From: JADYZU01 sp964540965
GTDB lineage: Bacteria > Pseudomonadota > Alphaproteobacteria > Rhodobacterales > Rhodobacteraceae
Direction of reading: 5' to 3'
Assembly (NCBI GenBank): GCA_964540965.1
Contig: CAZIOT010000006.1
Location: forward strand, 137,935 to 201,934
Length of the DNA stretch: 64,000 nt
This document shows positions 36,174 to 43,814 of this stretch, piece by piece. A model generated the notes under the pieces. That model made no database searches, was not told the DNA's origin, and worked only from the letters and a program-made list of their open reading frames with translations. The translations under genes were made by a program, and so were the position numbers. Position 1 is the first letter of the stretch, and each line of letters starts with the position of its first letter.

Positions 36174-36383
36174 ATGACCGACAAGACGAAACCCTCGGCC
36201 GCCGCGCCCGAGACCGCGGCCCATGACGCCGCCCCCGCCCATGTCCCCGAGGCGGTGAAACCGCCGGCGCCGGTCAAGCCGAAGCGCGGCTTTGACCCGG
36301 ATTCGATCAAGGGCAAGGGCGGCAAGGGCTTTGGCCCGGTGGGCAAGCGGATGGTGATTCCCGGCAAGGGGCGCAGCCGCTAG
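36174..36383 (+). CDS. small disordered Ala/Pro/Lys-rich protein
   Basis: A 69-residue protein with no hydrophobic core. The Ala/Pro-rich first half leads to a Gly/Lys-rich tail (KPKRGFDPDSIKGKGGKGFGPVGKRMVIPGKGRSR) that looks like a conserved nucleic-acid- or ribosome-binding tail. It is probably cytosolic. The ATG at 36174 follows GAAAGAACC. No function is known. It lies directly upstream of proS and is probably a separate gene. Confidence 0.65.
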   Translation: MTDKTKPSAAAPETAAHDAAPAHVPEAVKPPAPVKPKRGFDPDSIKGKGGKGFGPVGKRMVIPGKGRSR

Positions 36384-36505
36384 TCAGGATCACCGCCCCC
36401 AAAGGCGGGGGCCTTGCCTGAACGGCTGGGCCCCTTCGCCGGCGTCAACCTTGCAGCGCGGCCGGCGGTGGCTTACACCGCTGGCCGAACGTTATGAGGG
36501 TTTCC

Positions 36506-37843
36506 ATGCGCCTGTCCCGCTATTTCCTGCCCGTCCTGAAAGAGAACCCGGCCGAGGCGCAGATCGTGTCGCACCGCTACATGCTGCGCGCCGGGATGAT
36601 CAAGCAGCAGGCGGCGGGCATCTATTCCTGGCTGCCGCTGGGCTATCGCGCGCTGAAGCGGATCGAGACCATCGTGCACGAGGAACAGATCCGCGCCGGC
36701 CATATCCCGCTTCTCATGCCGACGCTGCAATCGGCCGACCTGTGGCGGGAATCCGGCCGCTATGACGCCTATGGCCCGGAAATGCTGCGCATCAAGGACC
36801 GGCAGGACCGCGAGATGCTCTATGGTCCGACCAACGAGGAGATGATCACCGACATCTTCCGCGCCCATGTGTCAAGCTACAAGCACCTGCCGCTGACGCT
36901 TTACCACATCCAGTGGAAATTCCGCGACGAGATGCGCCCGCGTTTCGGCGTCATGCGCGGCCGCGAGTTCCTGATGAAGGACGGCTACAATTTCGACGTG
37001 GACCGCGAATCCGCGCTGCATGCCTACAACCGGCACATGGTCAGCTATCTGCGCACCTACGAACGCATGGGCCTGACCGCGATCCCGATGCGCGCGGCCT
37101 CGGGCCCGATCGGCGGCGACAACACCCATGAATTCCTTGTTCTGGCGCAGACCGGCGAATCCGAGGTGTTCTTTGACGACCGCGTCACCACGCTGAAACT
37201 GGGGGCGCGCGACATCGACTATGACGACCGCGCCCAGGTGGCCAAGGTCTGCGAGGAATTCACCACGCTTTACGCCCGCACCGACGAGACGCATGACGAA
37301 GCGGTCTTTGCCGAGGTGCCCGAGGCACATCGCAAGGTCGCGCGCGGCATCGAGGTCGGGCAGATCTTCTACTTTGGCACCAAGTATTCCGAGGCGATGG
37401 GCGCGACGGTCCAGACCGCTGATGGCCGCACCGTGCCGGTGGAAATGGGCTCGCACGGCATCGGCGTCAGCCGCCTGCTGGGCGCGATCATCGAGGCCAG
37501 CCACGACGACCGCGGCATCATCTGGCCCGAAGGGGTGACGCCCTTCCCGGTCGGCATCGTCAACCTCAAGCAGGGCGACAGCGCCACCGACGCCGCCTGC
37601 GACGGGCTGTACAAGGCGCTGGCGGCCAAGGGGCTGGAACCGCTTTACGACGACACCGAGGAACGCGCCGGCGCCAAGTTCGCCACTATGGACCTGATCG
37701 GCCTGCCGTGGCGGATCACCGTCGGGCCCAAGGGCATCGCCAAGGGCACGGTCGAACTGACCTCGCGCCGCAGCGGTGAATCCGAGGAACTGTCGCCCGC
37801 CGCCGCGGTGGACCGCATCGCGCAGATCTACGCGGGGGTCTGA
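36506..37843 (+). CDS. proS: prolyl-tRNA synthetase, short alphaproteobacterial type
   Basis: A 445-residue class II synthetase. The catalytic core has motif 1 (RIETIVHEEQIRAGHIPLLMPTLQ), motif 2 (FRDEMRPRFGVMRGREFLMKDGYNFD) and motif 3 (GSHGIGVSRLLGAIIE). A C-terminal anticodon-binding domain follows. The editing insertion of E. coli-type ProS (about 570 residues) is absent, as is normal for this branch. The ATG at 36506 has GAGGG five bases upstream; the in-frame ATG at 36494 overlaps that ribosome site. Confidence 0.96.
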   Translation: MRLSRYFLPVLKENPAEAQIVSHRYMLRAGMIKQQAAGIYSWLPLGYRALKRIETIVHEEQIRAGHIPLLMPTLQSADLWRESGRYDAYGPEMLRIKDRQDREMLYGPTNEEMITDIFRAHVSSYKHLPLTLYHIQWKFRDEMRPRFGVMRGREFLMKDGYNFDVDRESALHAYNRHMVSYLRTYERMGLTAIPMRAASGPIGGDNTHEFLVLAQTGESEVFFDDRVTTLKLGARDIDYDDRAQVAKVCEEFTTLYARTDETHDEAVFAEVPEAHRKVARGIEVGQIFYFGTKYSEAMGATVQTADGRTVPVEMGSHGIGVSRLLGAIIEASHDDRGIIWPEGVTPFPVGIVNLKQGDSATDAACDGLYKALAAKGLEPLYDDTEERAGAKFATMDLIGLPWRITVGPKGIAKGTVELTSRRSGESEELSPAAAVDRIAQIYAGV

Positions 37844-37985
37844 CGGCGCCGGCCGCGTCTGCGGGGGATCGCCTGTGCCGGGGCGGTGTCATGCGAAAGG
37901 GCGGGGCATCGCCACGGCGCCGTCCCGCCGCGCCTGACAAGCGCGTGACTGGCGCATCCTGTGCAGGCAGGCTAGGACAGCGGCC

Positions 37986-39269
37986 ATGAGCCAGCCTGCG
38001 CCCTTTTCCCGCTTCGAATTCCTCATCGCCTGGCGTTATCTGCGCGCGCGCCGGGCCGAGGGAGGCGTCAGCATCATGACCTGGATCAGCCTGATCGGCG
38101 TCACGCTGGCGGTCTTTGCGCTGATCGCCACGCTTGCCGTGCGGTCCGGCTTCCGGGCCGAATTCGTCGATACGATCCTGGGCGCGAACGCCCATGTGAC
38201 CATCTACCGGCAGGGCGACCTGAATGCCGCCGGCATCGTCGACCGGACAATTCCCGACTATGACGCCATGGCACAGGCAATCGAGACCGTGCCCGGCGTC
38301 ACCCGCGCCGCGCCGTTGGTGCGCGGGCAGGTTCTGGGCAACTACCAGAACCGCAACACTTTTCTTGAGATCTACGGCATCACAGCCGAGGATCTGGCCG
38401 CGATCCCCCGCATCGCCAGTCCCGAAGCCTTTGTCGGCAGCCTTGCAGATTTCGAACAAGGGATCGCCATCGGCTCGGGCGTGGCGCAGCAACTGGGCCT
38501 CAATGTCGGCGACCGCATCCGCATCATCTCGCCCAATGGCGCGCGCGGGCCGACCGGCACCTCGCCGCGGGTTTCGGCCTTTGTGGTGACCTATATCTTC
38601 ACCGCCGGGCGCTGGGACATCGACCGCACCCGCGCCTATCTGCCGCTGGCCGAGGCGCAGACATTCTTCAACCGCGACGGCCTGGCCGACGAGATCGAGG
38701 TGATGACCGACGACCCCGACGCGGTGGACGCGCTGGTGCCCGACGTGCTTGCCGCCGCCGGTCCGCAGACGCTGGCCTGGACCTGGCGCGATTCCTCGGG
38801 GTCGTTCCTGCAGGCGCTGACGGTCGAGGACAATGTGATGTTCGTGATCCTGTCGATCCTTGTCCTCATCGCCTCGATGAACATCATTTCCGGGCTGGTG
38901 ATGCTGGTGAAAAACAAGGGCCGCGACATCGGCATCCTGCGCACCATGGGCCTGACCGAAGGGTCGATCCTGCGCATCTTCTTCATCTGCGGCGCCGGGA
39001 TCGGCACCCTGGGCACGCTGATGGGCGTGGTCCTGGGCTGCGCCTTTGCCATCTGGATCGACCCTATCTTTGCCACGGTGAACTATTTCGCCGGCGGCGG
39101 CGTCTGGGATCCGTCGATCCGCGGGCTGTACAACCTGCCGGCCGAACTGCATCTGGCCGATGTGCTGAAATCGGTGGCGCTGTCGCTGGGCCTGTCCTGG
39201 ATCGTCACCATCTTTCCGGCGCGCCGCGCCGCCCGCATGAACCCGGTCGAGGCGCTGCGCTATGAATGA
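37986..39269 (+). CDS. lolC: lipoprotein-releasing ABC permease (LolC/LolE type)
   Basis: A 427-residue permease with four membrane segments: one near residues 30-55 after the FEFLIAWRYLRARR amphipathic start, and three in the last third. The large periplasmic domain between them captures lipoproteins. The TMGLTEGSILRIFFICG loop contacts LolD. Only one permease gene is present, so a homodimer (LolF-like) is likely. It extracts lipoproteins from the inner membrane for LolA. It overlaps lolD by eight bases. Confidence 0.93.
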   Translation: MSQPAPFSRFEFLIAWRYLRARRAEGGVSIMTWISLIGVTLAVFALIATLAVRSGFRAEFVDTILGANAHVTIYRQGDLNAAGIVDRTIPDYDAMAQAIETVPGVTRAAPLVRGQVLGNYQNRNTFLEIYGITAEDLAAIPRIASPEAFVGSLADFEQGIAIGSGVAQQLGLNVGDRIRIISPNGARGPTGTSPRVSAFVVTYIFTAGRWDIDRTRAYLPLAEAQTFFNRDGLADEIEVMTDDPDAVDALVPDVLAAAGPQTLAWTWRDSSGSFLQALTVEDNVMFVILSILVLIASMNIISGLVMLVKNKGRDIGILRTMGLTEGSILRIFFICGAGIGTLGTLMGVVLGCAFAIWIDPIFATVNYFAGGGVWDPSIRGLYNLPAELHLADVLKSVALSLGLSWIVTIFPARRAARMNPVEALRYE

Positions 39270-39942
39270 CAACGCGCTGGAACTTCGCGACATTTCAAAG
39301 ACCTATTTCCGCGGCCGCCCGAACGAGCTGCGGGTTCTCGATGCCGTCGACCTGACCGTCGCCAAGGGCGAGGTCGTGGCGCTTGTCGCGCCCTCGGGGG
39401 CGGGGAAATCGACGCTTCTGCATATCGCCGGGCTTCTCGACACGCCCGACAGCGGCACCGTCGCCATCGGCGGCACCGATCTGACGCGCCTGTCCGACAA
39501 GAGGCGGACCGAGGCGCGGCGGCGCGAAGTCGGCTTTGTCTATCAGTTCCACCACCTCTTGCCGGAGTTCACCGCCGCCGAAAACATCGTCCTGCCGCAG
39601 CTGGCCAATGGCGTGGATCGCGCGCGGGCCGACGCGCGGGCGCTGGACCTTCTGGCCCGCGTCGGCGTGGCCGACCGCGCCGCCCACCGCCCGGCCGAGC
39701 TTTCGGGCGGCCAGCAACAGCGCGTCGCGGTCTGCCGGGCACTGGCCAACGCGCCCCGTCTGCTCCTGGCTGACGAGCCGACCGGCAACCTCGACCCCGA
39801 AACCGCGGCGCTGGTGTTCGACGCGCTGCTCGCGCTGGTGCGGGAAACCGGGCTGGCGGCGCTGATCGCCACCCACAACCTCGACCTCGCGGCGCGGATG
39901 GACCGGACCCTGCGCCTTGAACGCGGCGGGCTGACCGCCTGA
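39262..39942 (+). CDS. lolD: lipoprotein-releasing ABC ATPase LolD
   Basis: A 226-residue ABC ATPase of the MacB/LolD group: Walker A APSGAGKST (about residues 44-52), Q-loop in VYQFHHLLPEF, signature LSGGQQQRV, Walker B LLLADEPTGNLD and an H-loop histidine in ATHNLDLA. It powers the release of outer-membrane lipoproteins with the upstream permease. Many predicted lipoproteins in this window would be clients. Confidence 0.95.
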   Translation: MNDNALELRDISKTYFRGRPNELRVLDAVDLTVAKGEVVALVAPSGAGKSTLLHIAGLLDTPDSGTVAIGGTDLTRLSDKRRTEARRREVGFVYQFHHLLPEFTAAENIVLPQLANGVDRARADARALDLLARVGVADRAAHRPAELSGGQQQRVAVCRALANAPRLLLADEPTGNLDPETAALVFDALLALVRETGLAALIATHNLDLAARMDRTLRLERGGLTA

Positions 39943-40004
39943 CCCTCTGGACGTCGCGCCGCCGCCGGCCCATGATGGCGAAAAAGCCAGAGCAGGACCA
40001 CCAG

Positions 40005-40403
40005 ATGACCCGCCAGCCCCTTGTCCTGATCGCCCTTCTGTCGCTGACCGCCTGCGTGCAGGAACAGCCCGCCGACGGGCGGATGCTGTTCATGGACAAT
40101 TGTGCCGCCTGCCACGGCGCCGATGCGATGGGCGAGGGCGAAATTGGTACCGAACTGACGGTGACGCCGCCCGACCTGACCCGGCTTGCCGCCCGCAATC
40201 AGGGCGTGTTCCCGCGCGACTATGTCATGTCGACCATCGACGGCTATTCCCGCGGCAGCCATTTCTCGGCCGCGATGCCGGAATTCGGCGCCAGTGACCT
40301 TGGCCCGGTCGTGGTGGTCGAGGATGCAGAGGGCCACGGCATTCCGGTGCCGGCGAACCTGATCGCGCTGGCCGATTACCTGGAAAGCGTGCAGCGCCCC
40401 TAA
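40005..40403 (+). CDS. cytochrome c lipoprotein
   Basis: A 132-residue class I c-type cytochrome. The lipoprotein signal (MTRQPLVLIALLSLTAC) is followed by a haem-attachment motif CAACH (DNCAACHGADAMGEG) and a probable axial methionine in SAAMPEFG. It probably carries electrons on the periplasmic face of a membrane. Its redox partner is unknown. The start at 40005 is set by the signal peptide and AGCAGGA upstream. Its last bases overlap the stop of the convergent lipoprotein gene. Confidence 0.88.
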   Translation: MTRQPLVLIALLSLTACVQEQPADGRMLFMDNCAACHGADAMGEGEIGTELTVTPPDLTRLAARNQGVFPRDYVMSTIDGYSRGSHFSAAMPEFGASDLGPVVVVEDAEGHGIPVPANLIALADYLESVQRP

Positions 40404-41080
40404 TCGCAGATCCCCTCGATCTCGACCCCGCGCCACGGCAGCAGGATGCCGTCGCGCGCAATGTCGGAATAGCGTTCGACCGGCATCACGGCATGGATCA
40501 TGTCATACAGCCGCTGCGTCCGTTCGGCATCGGGGGCAAGGGTGCGGCAGCAGACGAATTCCTCGACGATCGAGCCCTGCTGTTCATAGCCGAAGGACAG
40601 GAACGTCGCTGTCGTATCGGGGTCGAACAGATAGGGATCGGGGTTGCCGACATGTTCGAACGCCGCCTTGAGCGGATGATAGCCGGTCAGGTCGCGGTTC
40701 TGCCATTGCCAGACATGGGTCATCTCATGCGCGAGGAGCATGAGGTCAAGCAGATCGGGAACCTCTGCGCCGTCAATGGTTTGCCGGGCGAAATCCTCGC
40801 GGTAGAGATCTTGCCGGACATGCACCGACTGAAAGATCGCCATGGCGCCAGGGGTGGACAAGAACGGTTCGGTCCGCGGCGGAAACAGGCGTTCCTGACA
40901 GGTCAGCCGCGGCCGCGGCGGCACCGAAACCGGCACCGAAGGAGCGAGCCCGTCGTTCAGGCGCACCCGCGACGGGTCGAGCATGTCGCCCTGCACCGTA
41001 TCGAGGAACGCCAATTCCGGCGGTGTCAGGGACCGGCCGCAGCCGGCAAGGAGGAGAAGGGCAAGAAGGGCAGGGCGCAT
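40400..41080 (-). CDS. lipoprotein with HExxH zinc-protease-like motif
   Basis: A 226-residue lipoprotein (MRPALLALLLLAGC, cysteine 14) with the motif HEMTH in LLAHEMTHVWQWQNRDLTGY near residue 140. This looks like a zinc metallopeptidase site, and a downstream glutamate in SIVEEFVCC is a possible third ligand. The context resembles the DUF4157-like vicinity of secreted peptidase folds. Activity is unproven. The stop overlaps the convergent cytochrome gene. Confidence 0.75.
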   Translation of the reverse strand: MRPALLALLLLAGCGRSLTPPELAFLDTVQGDMLDPSRVRLNDGLAPSVPVSVPPRPRLTCQERLFPPRTEPFLSTPGAMAIFQSVHVRQDLYREDFARQTIDGAEVPDLLDLMLLAHEMTHVWQWQNRDLTGYHPLKAAFEHVGNPDPYLFDPDTTATFLSFGYEQQGSIVEEFVCCRTLAPDAERTQRLYDMIHAVMPVERYSDIARDGILLPWRGVEIEGICD

Positions 41081-41163
41081 GGGGCAAGCCTAGCGCGATG
41101 TGCGGCGCGGGAAAGGGGAAAGCGGGCGAAGCACCGGCAATTCGCCGGCGCGGCCGGGCGCGC

Positions 41164-41949
41164 CTATGGCGCCGCGGGCGCCACCGCCTGGGCAAAGCGC
41201 GACTCGCCCGGCGTCAGCCCGGCGATTTCAAGGATCAGCTTGCGGCGGATCGCCTCGGCCAGGATGTGACGGCTATGGGCGGTGACGACAAAGGCGCCGG
41301 GTCCGCCGATGATCTGGATTTCAAAGGCGCGGGCCAGCCTGTCATCCGGAACGCGGGGAATTTCCGTCAGGACAATGGGCAGGCCGTTGATGGTGATCCC
41401 GGCGTCGATCACCTGCTGCCGGCTTTGCGGCAACGGCGGGCCGGACATGTTGAACAGACTGTCCGAGGAAAAGTCGATCACCTGGCGCAGGCTGTCGATG
41501 TCGTTGTCCTCGATCAGGCGCTGTCCTTCCAGGAGCGCCGCGCCGATGGCATTGCTGCCGACCGTCGCCAGGGGCCCGGACAGGATCGCCGTGGAAAACG
41601 CCTCGGCCGCCTCGGGGCCGTCGATGATGGTCCAGTCGGCGACCACCGCCTGATTGACCGCCCATTCGACATAGATGACGGCGATCGCGCCGGTCAGCGA
41701 GTTTTCGATGGCCGACAGCACCTCGGGGTGGGTGATCGCGTCGGCATAGCCTTCGCGCTGGAGGGCGCGTTCGGCAGGGCTGATGGATTGCGACCCGTCG
41801 GCAAGAAGGACAAGTTCGAGCGAGACCTGAGAGGATGCGGGCGCTTCATCCGGCACGGGGTCGGCCGCGCCGGGCAGGTCAAGCGTCGGGTTCTGCGCGG
41901 CAAGGGGGCCGGCGGCAAGGGCGAGGAGCAGGGGGAGAAACTGGCGCAT
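41164..41949 (-). CDS. DUF1194 protein with von Willebrand A fold
   Basis: A 261-residue exported protein: signal peptide MRQFLPLLLALAAGPLAAQ, short Pro/Glu linker, then a vWA-like domain beginning LELVLLADGSQSIS. The DxSxS metal-ion-dependent adhesion motif is present as DGSQS. It continues with DFSSDSLFNMSG and QVIDAGITINGLPI, typical of DUF1194. It probably binds a protein partner through the metal site; role unknown. No MoxR-type ATPase lies near it. Confidence 0.87.
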   Translation of the reverse strand: MRQFLPLLLALAAGPLAAQNPTLDLPGAADPVPDEAPASSQVSLELVLLADGSQSISPAERALQREGYADAITHPEVLSAIENSLTGAIAVIYVEWAVNQAVVADWTIIDGPEAAEAFSTAILSGPLATVGSNAIGAALLEGQRLIEDNDIDSLRQVIDFSSDSLFNMSGPPLPQSRQQVIDAGITINGLPIVLTEIPRVPDDRLARAFEIQIIGGPGAFVVTAHSRHILAEAIRRKLILEIAGLTPGESRFAQAVAPAAP

Positions 41950-42138
41950 TCCGCCACGGTAGGGCGGTCTGCGACGCAGCGTCGATCACGAAGGCGTCAG
42001 AGGGGGGTGAGCGGCACACTGACCCGCGGCCCGGTCTCGAGCCCGCCATGCAGGCGCACGGCCGCAGGCGGCGAAGAGGAGGGATGCGCATTGGGCGAGC
42101 GCAGCGCGGACGGTATCCGGGGAAAACCCGGCGCCGCT

Positions 42139-42435
42139 TTACAGCCCCAACGCCCGCCGCAGCGCCGAATTCGCGCGGATCTGCCAGCCCCGCCCGTCCT
42201 TGCGCGGGGCGGCAAGGACATCGGGGTCGAGGTGAAGGGTGACGCGCTGCTTCTTCTCGCCCGGGGGCAATGGGCGGCGGCCGAGGGCACCGTTCTTCTG
42301 CAGGACTTCCACCAGGTCGGGGAAGTCCCAGACCGGGCGCATCCGGGCAGAGTCCTCAGCCGCCAGTTCCCGGACCTCGTCGTCCTCGTCAGCGAGAGGC
42401 GCGGGTTGCGCGATGGTCTTTCTGTTCGCGGTCAT
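42139..42435 (-). CDS. brnA: BrnA-type antitoxin, toxin partner truncated
   Basis: A 98-residue protein whose C-terminal half matches the ribbon-helix-helix of BrnA antitoxins (KKQRVTLHLDPDVLAAPRKDGRGWQIRANSALRRAL). The N-terminal half includes the usual acidic, Trp/Phe-containing toxin-binding stretch (RMRPVWDFPDLVEVL). BrnA neutralises the BrnT ribonuclease and autoregulates. Here the overlapping upstream brnT keeps only its last 51 codons, so the antitoxin is an orphan and its promoter may be lost. Confidence 0.8.
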   Translation of the reverse strand: MTANRKTIAQPAPLADEDDEVRELAAEDSARMRPVWDFPDLVEVLQKNGALGRRPLPPGEKKQRVTLHLDPDVLAAPRKDGRGWQIRANSALRRALGL

Positions 42436-42544
42436 TGGCCTTCCTCAGGTCGATGATGCGGGTCCGCTCCCCCCGTTTCGTCCAGGTCACCAGATGCAGC
42501 CGCTCTCCGAGCCACCCGACCGACACCACCCTGACGTTGCCATA
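42389..42544 (-). pseudogene. brnT: 5'-truncated brnT toxin remnant
   Basis: Read on the minus strand, 51 codons follow an in-frame TAG and encode YGNVRVVSVGWLGERLHLV and then TKRGERTRIIDLRKANDREQ, ending at a TGA. This matches the C-terminal half of BrnT (the RHxxxRxIISxRKAxxxE pattern) and overlaps brnA by 47 bases, as in intact brnTA operons. The N-terminal half is missing. The break lies 33 bases from the stop of the low-GC gene. Without its first half the toxin should be inactive. Confidence 0.75.
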
Positions 42545-42576
42545 CTAGAGATGGCTGCTGGATAGGTGGCTCTTTC

Positions 42577-43737
42577 TCAAGACCCGAGCATCTGGCGGGA
42601 CAGGTCGAGGTAATTCTCCGATACCTCGGCGTCGTCGAGCGGAATGAGGTCAGCAGAGGGAATTGAGAGCAAGGAACGGAACTCGTCCTCGTGCCAAGAG
42701 AACTGATCGAACAGGAGTGCAGCATTTTCGAGTGTGCGCAGAGTGTTGACTGCCAGCGCCGCGTCACCGCGAGCATCCTCCAGCCGGACGATCACGATTT
42801 CCTTCCGTTCCAGGAGTATGTTTCGGTAATCGACGATCACGTCCGCGACAGCCTGCTGGATTGTCAGGTTGTTTTCATACGCGCGGCGACGATCAGCATC
42901 CTGCTCTGCATCGGTGGCGATCTGGGTATTGGCGATCAATTGCTGCTGGTCTGCATCGAGAGATTCCAGGGCTGGCAACCAGTCCTGCTCGTACTGGATC
43001 AGATGCCGTTCATGCAGACGCACGGCGACAAGGCGAAGGGCGGCAGCCAGCCCGTAATACCGTCGCAGTATTTCATCGTTGCTCGTGCTGGTGCGGATTT
43101 CAGCCAGGCGCTGTTCTATCTGGCCGAGAACGGAAACGGATATGGCCGCTTCGGCGATGGAGCTTCCATTGATCTGATAAAGGATCGCGCGGGCCTGTTC
43201 CACGCTCAGATCGATCTCGTACTGCTCCGAAAGGCGTCTTCGGAACTCTCCGATGATCCGGTTTCTCGCAACGGTCAGTGTCTCGATCTGTTCCGAGGTC
43301 GAGGCGATGCGGAGGTCGTAGTCCTCCTGCGAGTCGGGAGTGACGCTGCGCCAGAGAGCGCGGTCAATGAGGCTCAATTCCTGTGGCGACGGCGAAGCAG
43401 TGATACGAGCGATACGCATTTCCTCCAACTGGAGCTCTGCATCCGCGATCTGATCGTCCAGTTCGAACAACTGTCCGCGTGTGGCGACGAAGTCTTCGCC
43501 AACGATGATTGCAATGATCTCGTCCAGTATCTGGTCAAGATCCGCTTGGATATCGTCCTGGCCGGTCGTCCAGAAATCACCGGTTTCGGGTGCCGTTTCC
43601 AGATTGGCCAAGCCCGCGCGTATGTCCGGCAATCGATCGGATACGCGGTCCATGACATTGTCGACTTGGGGCGCCTGCTGCGCCGATGCGACCTTGGCGA
43701 TCAACACGAAGATTAGGACAAGGCAGCGCATCGACAA
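42577..43737 (-). CDS. exported coiled-coil protein, low GC, function unknown
   Basis: A 386-residue protein with a signal peptide (MSMRCLVLIFVLIAKVASAQ). After it comes an almost entirely helical, Glu/Gln/Arg/Leu-rich chain with long heptad stretches (about residues 85-120, 135-170 and 230-330) and no cysteine in the mature part. The C-terminus LRTLENAALLFDQF...DLIPLDDAEVSENYLDLS is less coiled and may be a separate domain. Base composition differs from both sides: sampled lines are about 47-60% GC against well over 65% in the neighbours. I do not recognise the family. It sits between parE and the brnT break, so it was probably acquired. Confidence 0.75.
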   Translation of the reverse strand: MSMRCLVLIFVLIAKVASAQQAPQVDNVMDRVSDRLPDIRAGLANLETAPETGDFWTTGQDDIQADLDQILDEIIAIIVGEDFVATRGQLFELDDQIADAELQLEEMRIARITASPSPQELSLIDRALWRSVTPDSQEDYDLRIASTSEQIETLTVARNRIIGEFRRRLSEQYEIDLSVEQARAILYQINGSSIAEAAISVSVLGQIEQRLAEIRTSTSNDEILRRYYGLAAALRLVAVRLHERHLIQYEQDWLPALESLDADQQQLIANTQIATDAEQDADRRRAYENNLTIQQAVADVIVDYRNILLERKEIVIVRLEDARGDAALAVNTLRTLENAALLFDQFSWHEDEFRSLLSIPSADLIPLDDAEVSENYLDLSRQMLGS

Positions 43738-43814
43738 AACTCCCGGGGCTCCAGAATAGGCAGGCGTCTCTTGACCGGCGATGTCAAGCTTGCAGGCGGT
43801 TGATGACCCGCCGG

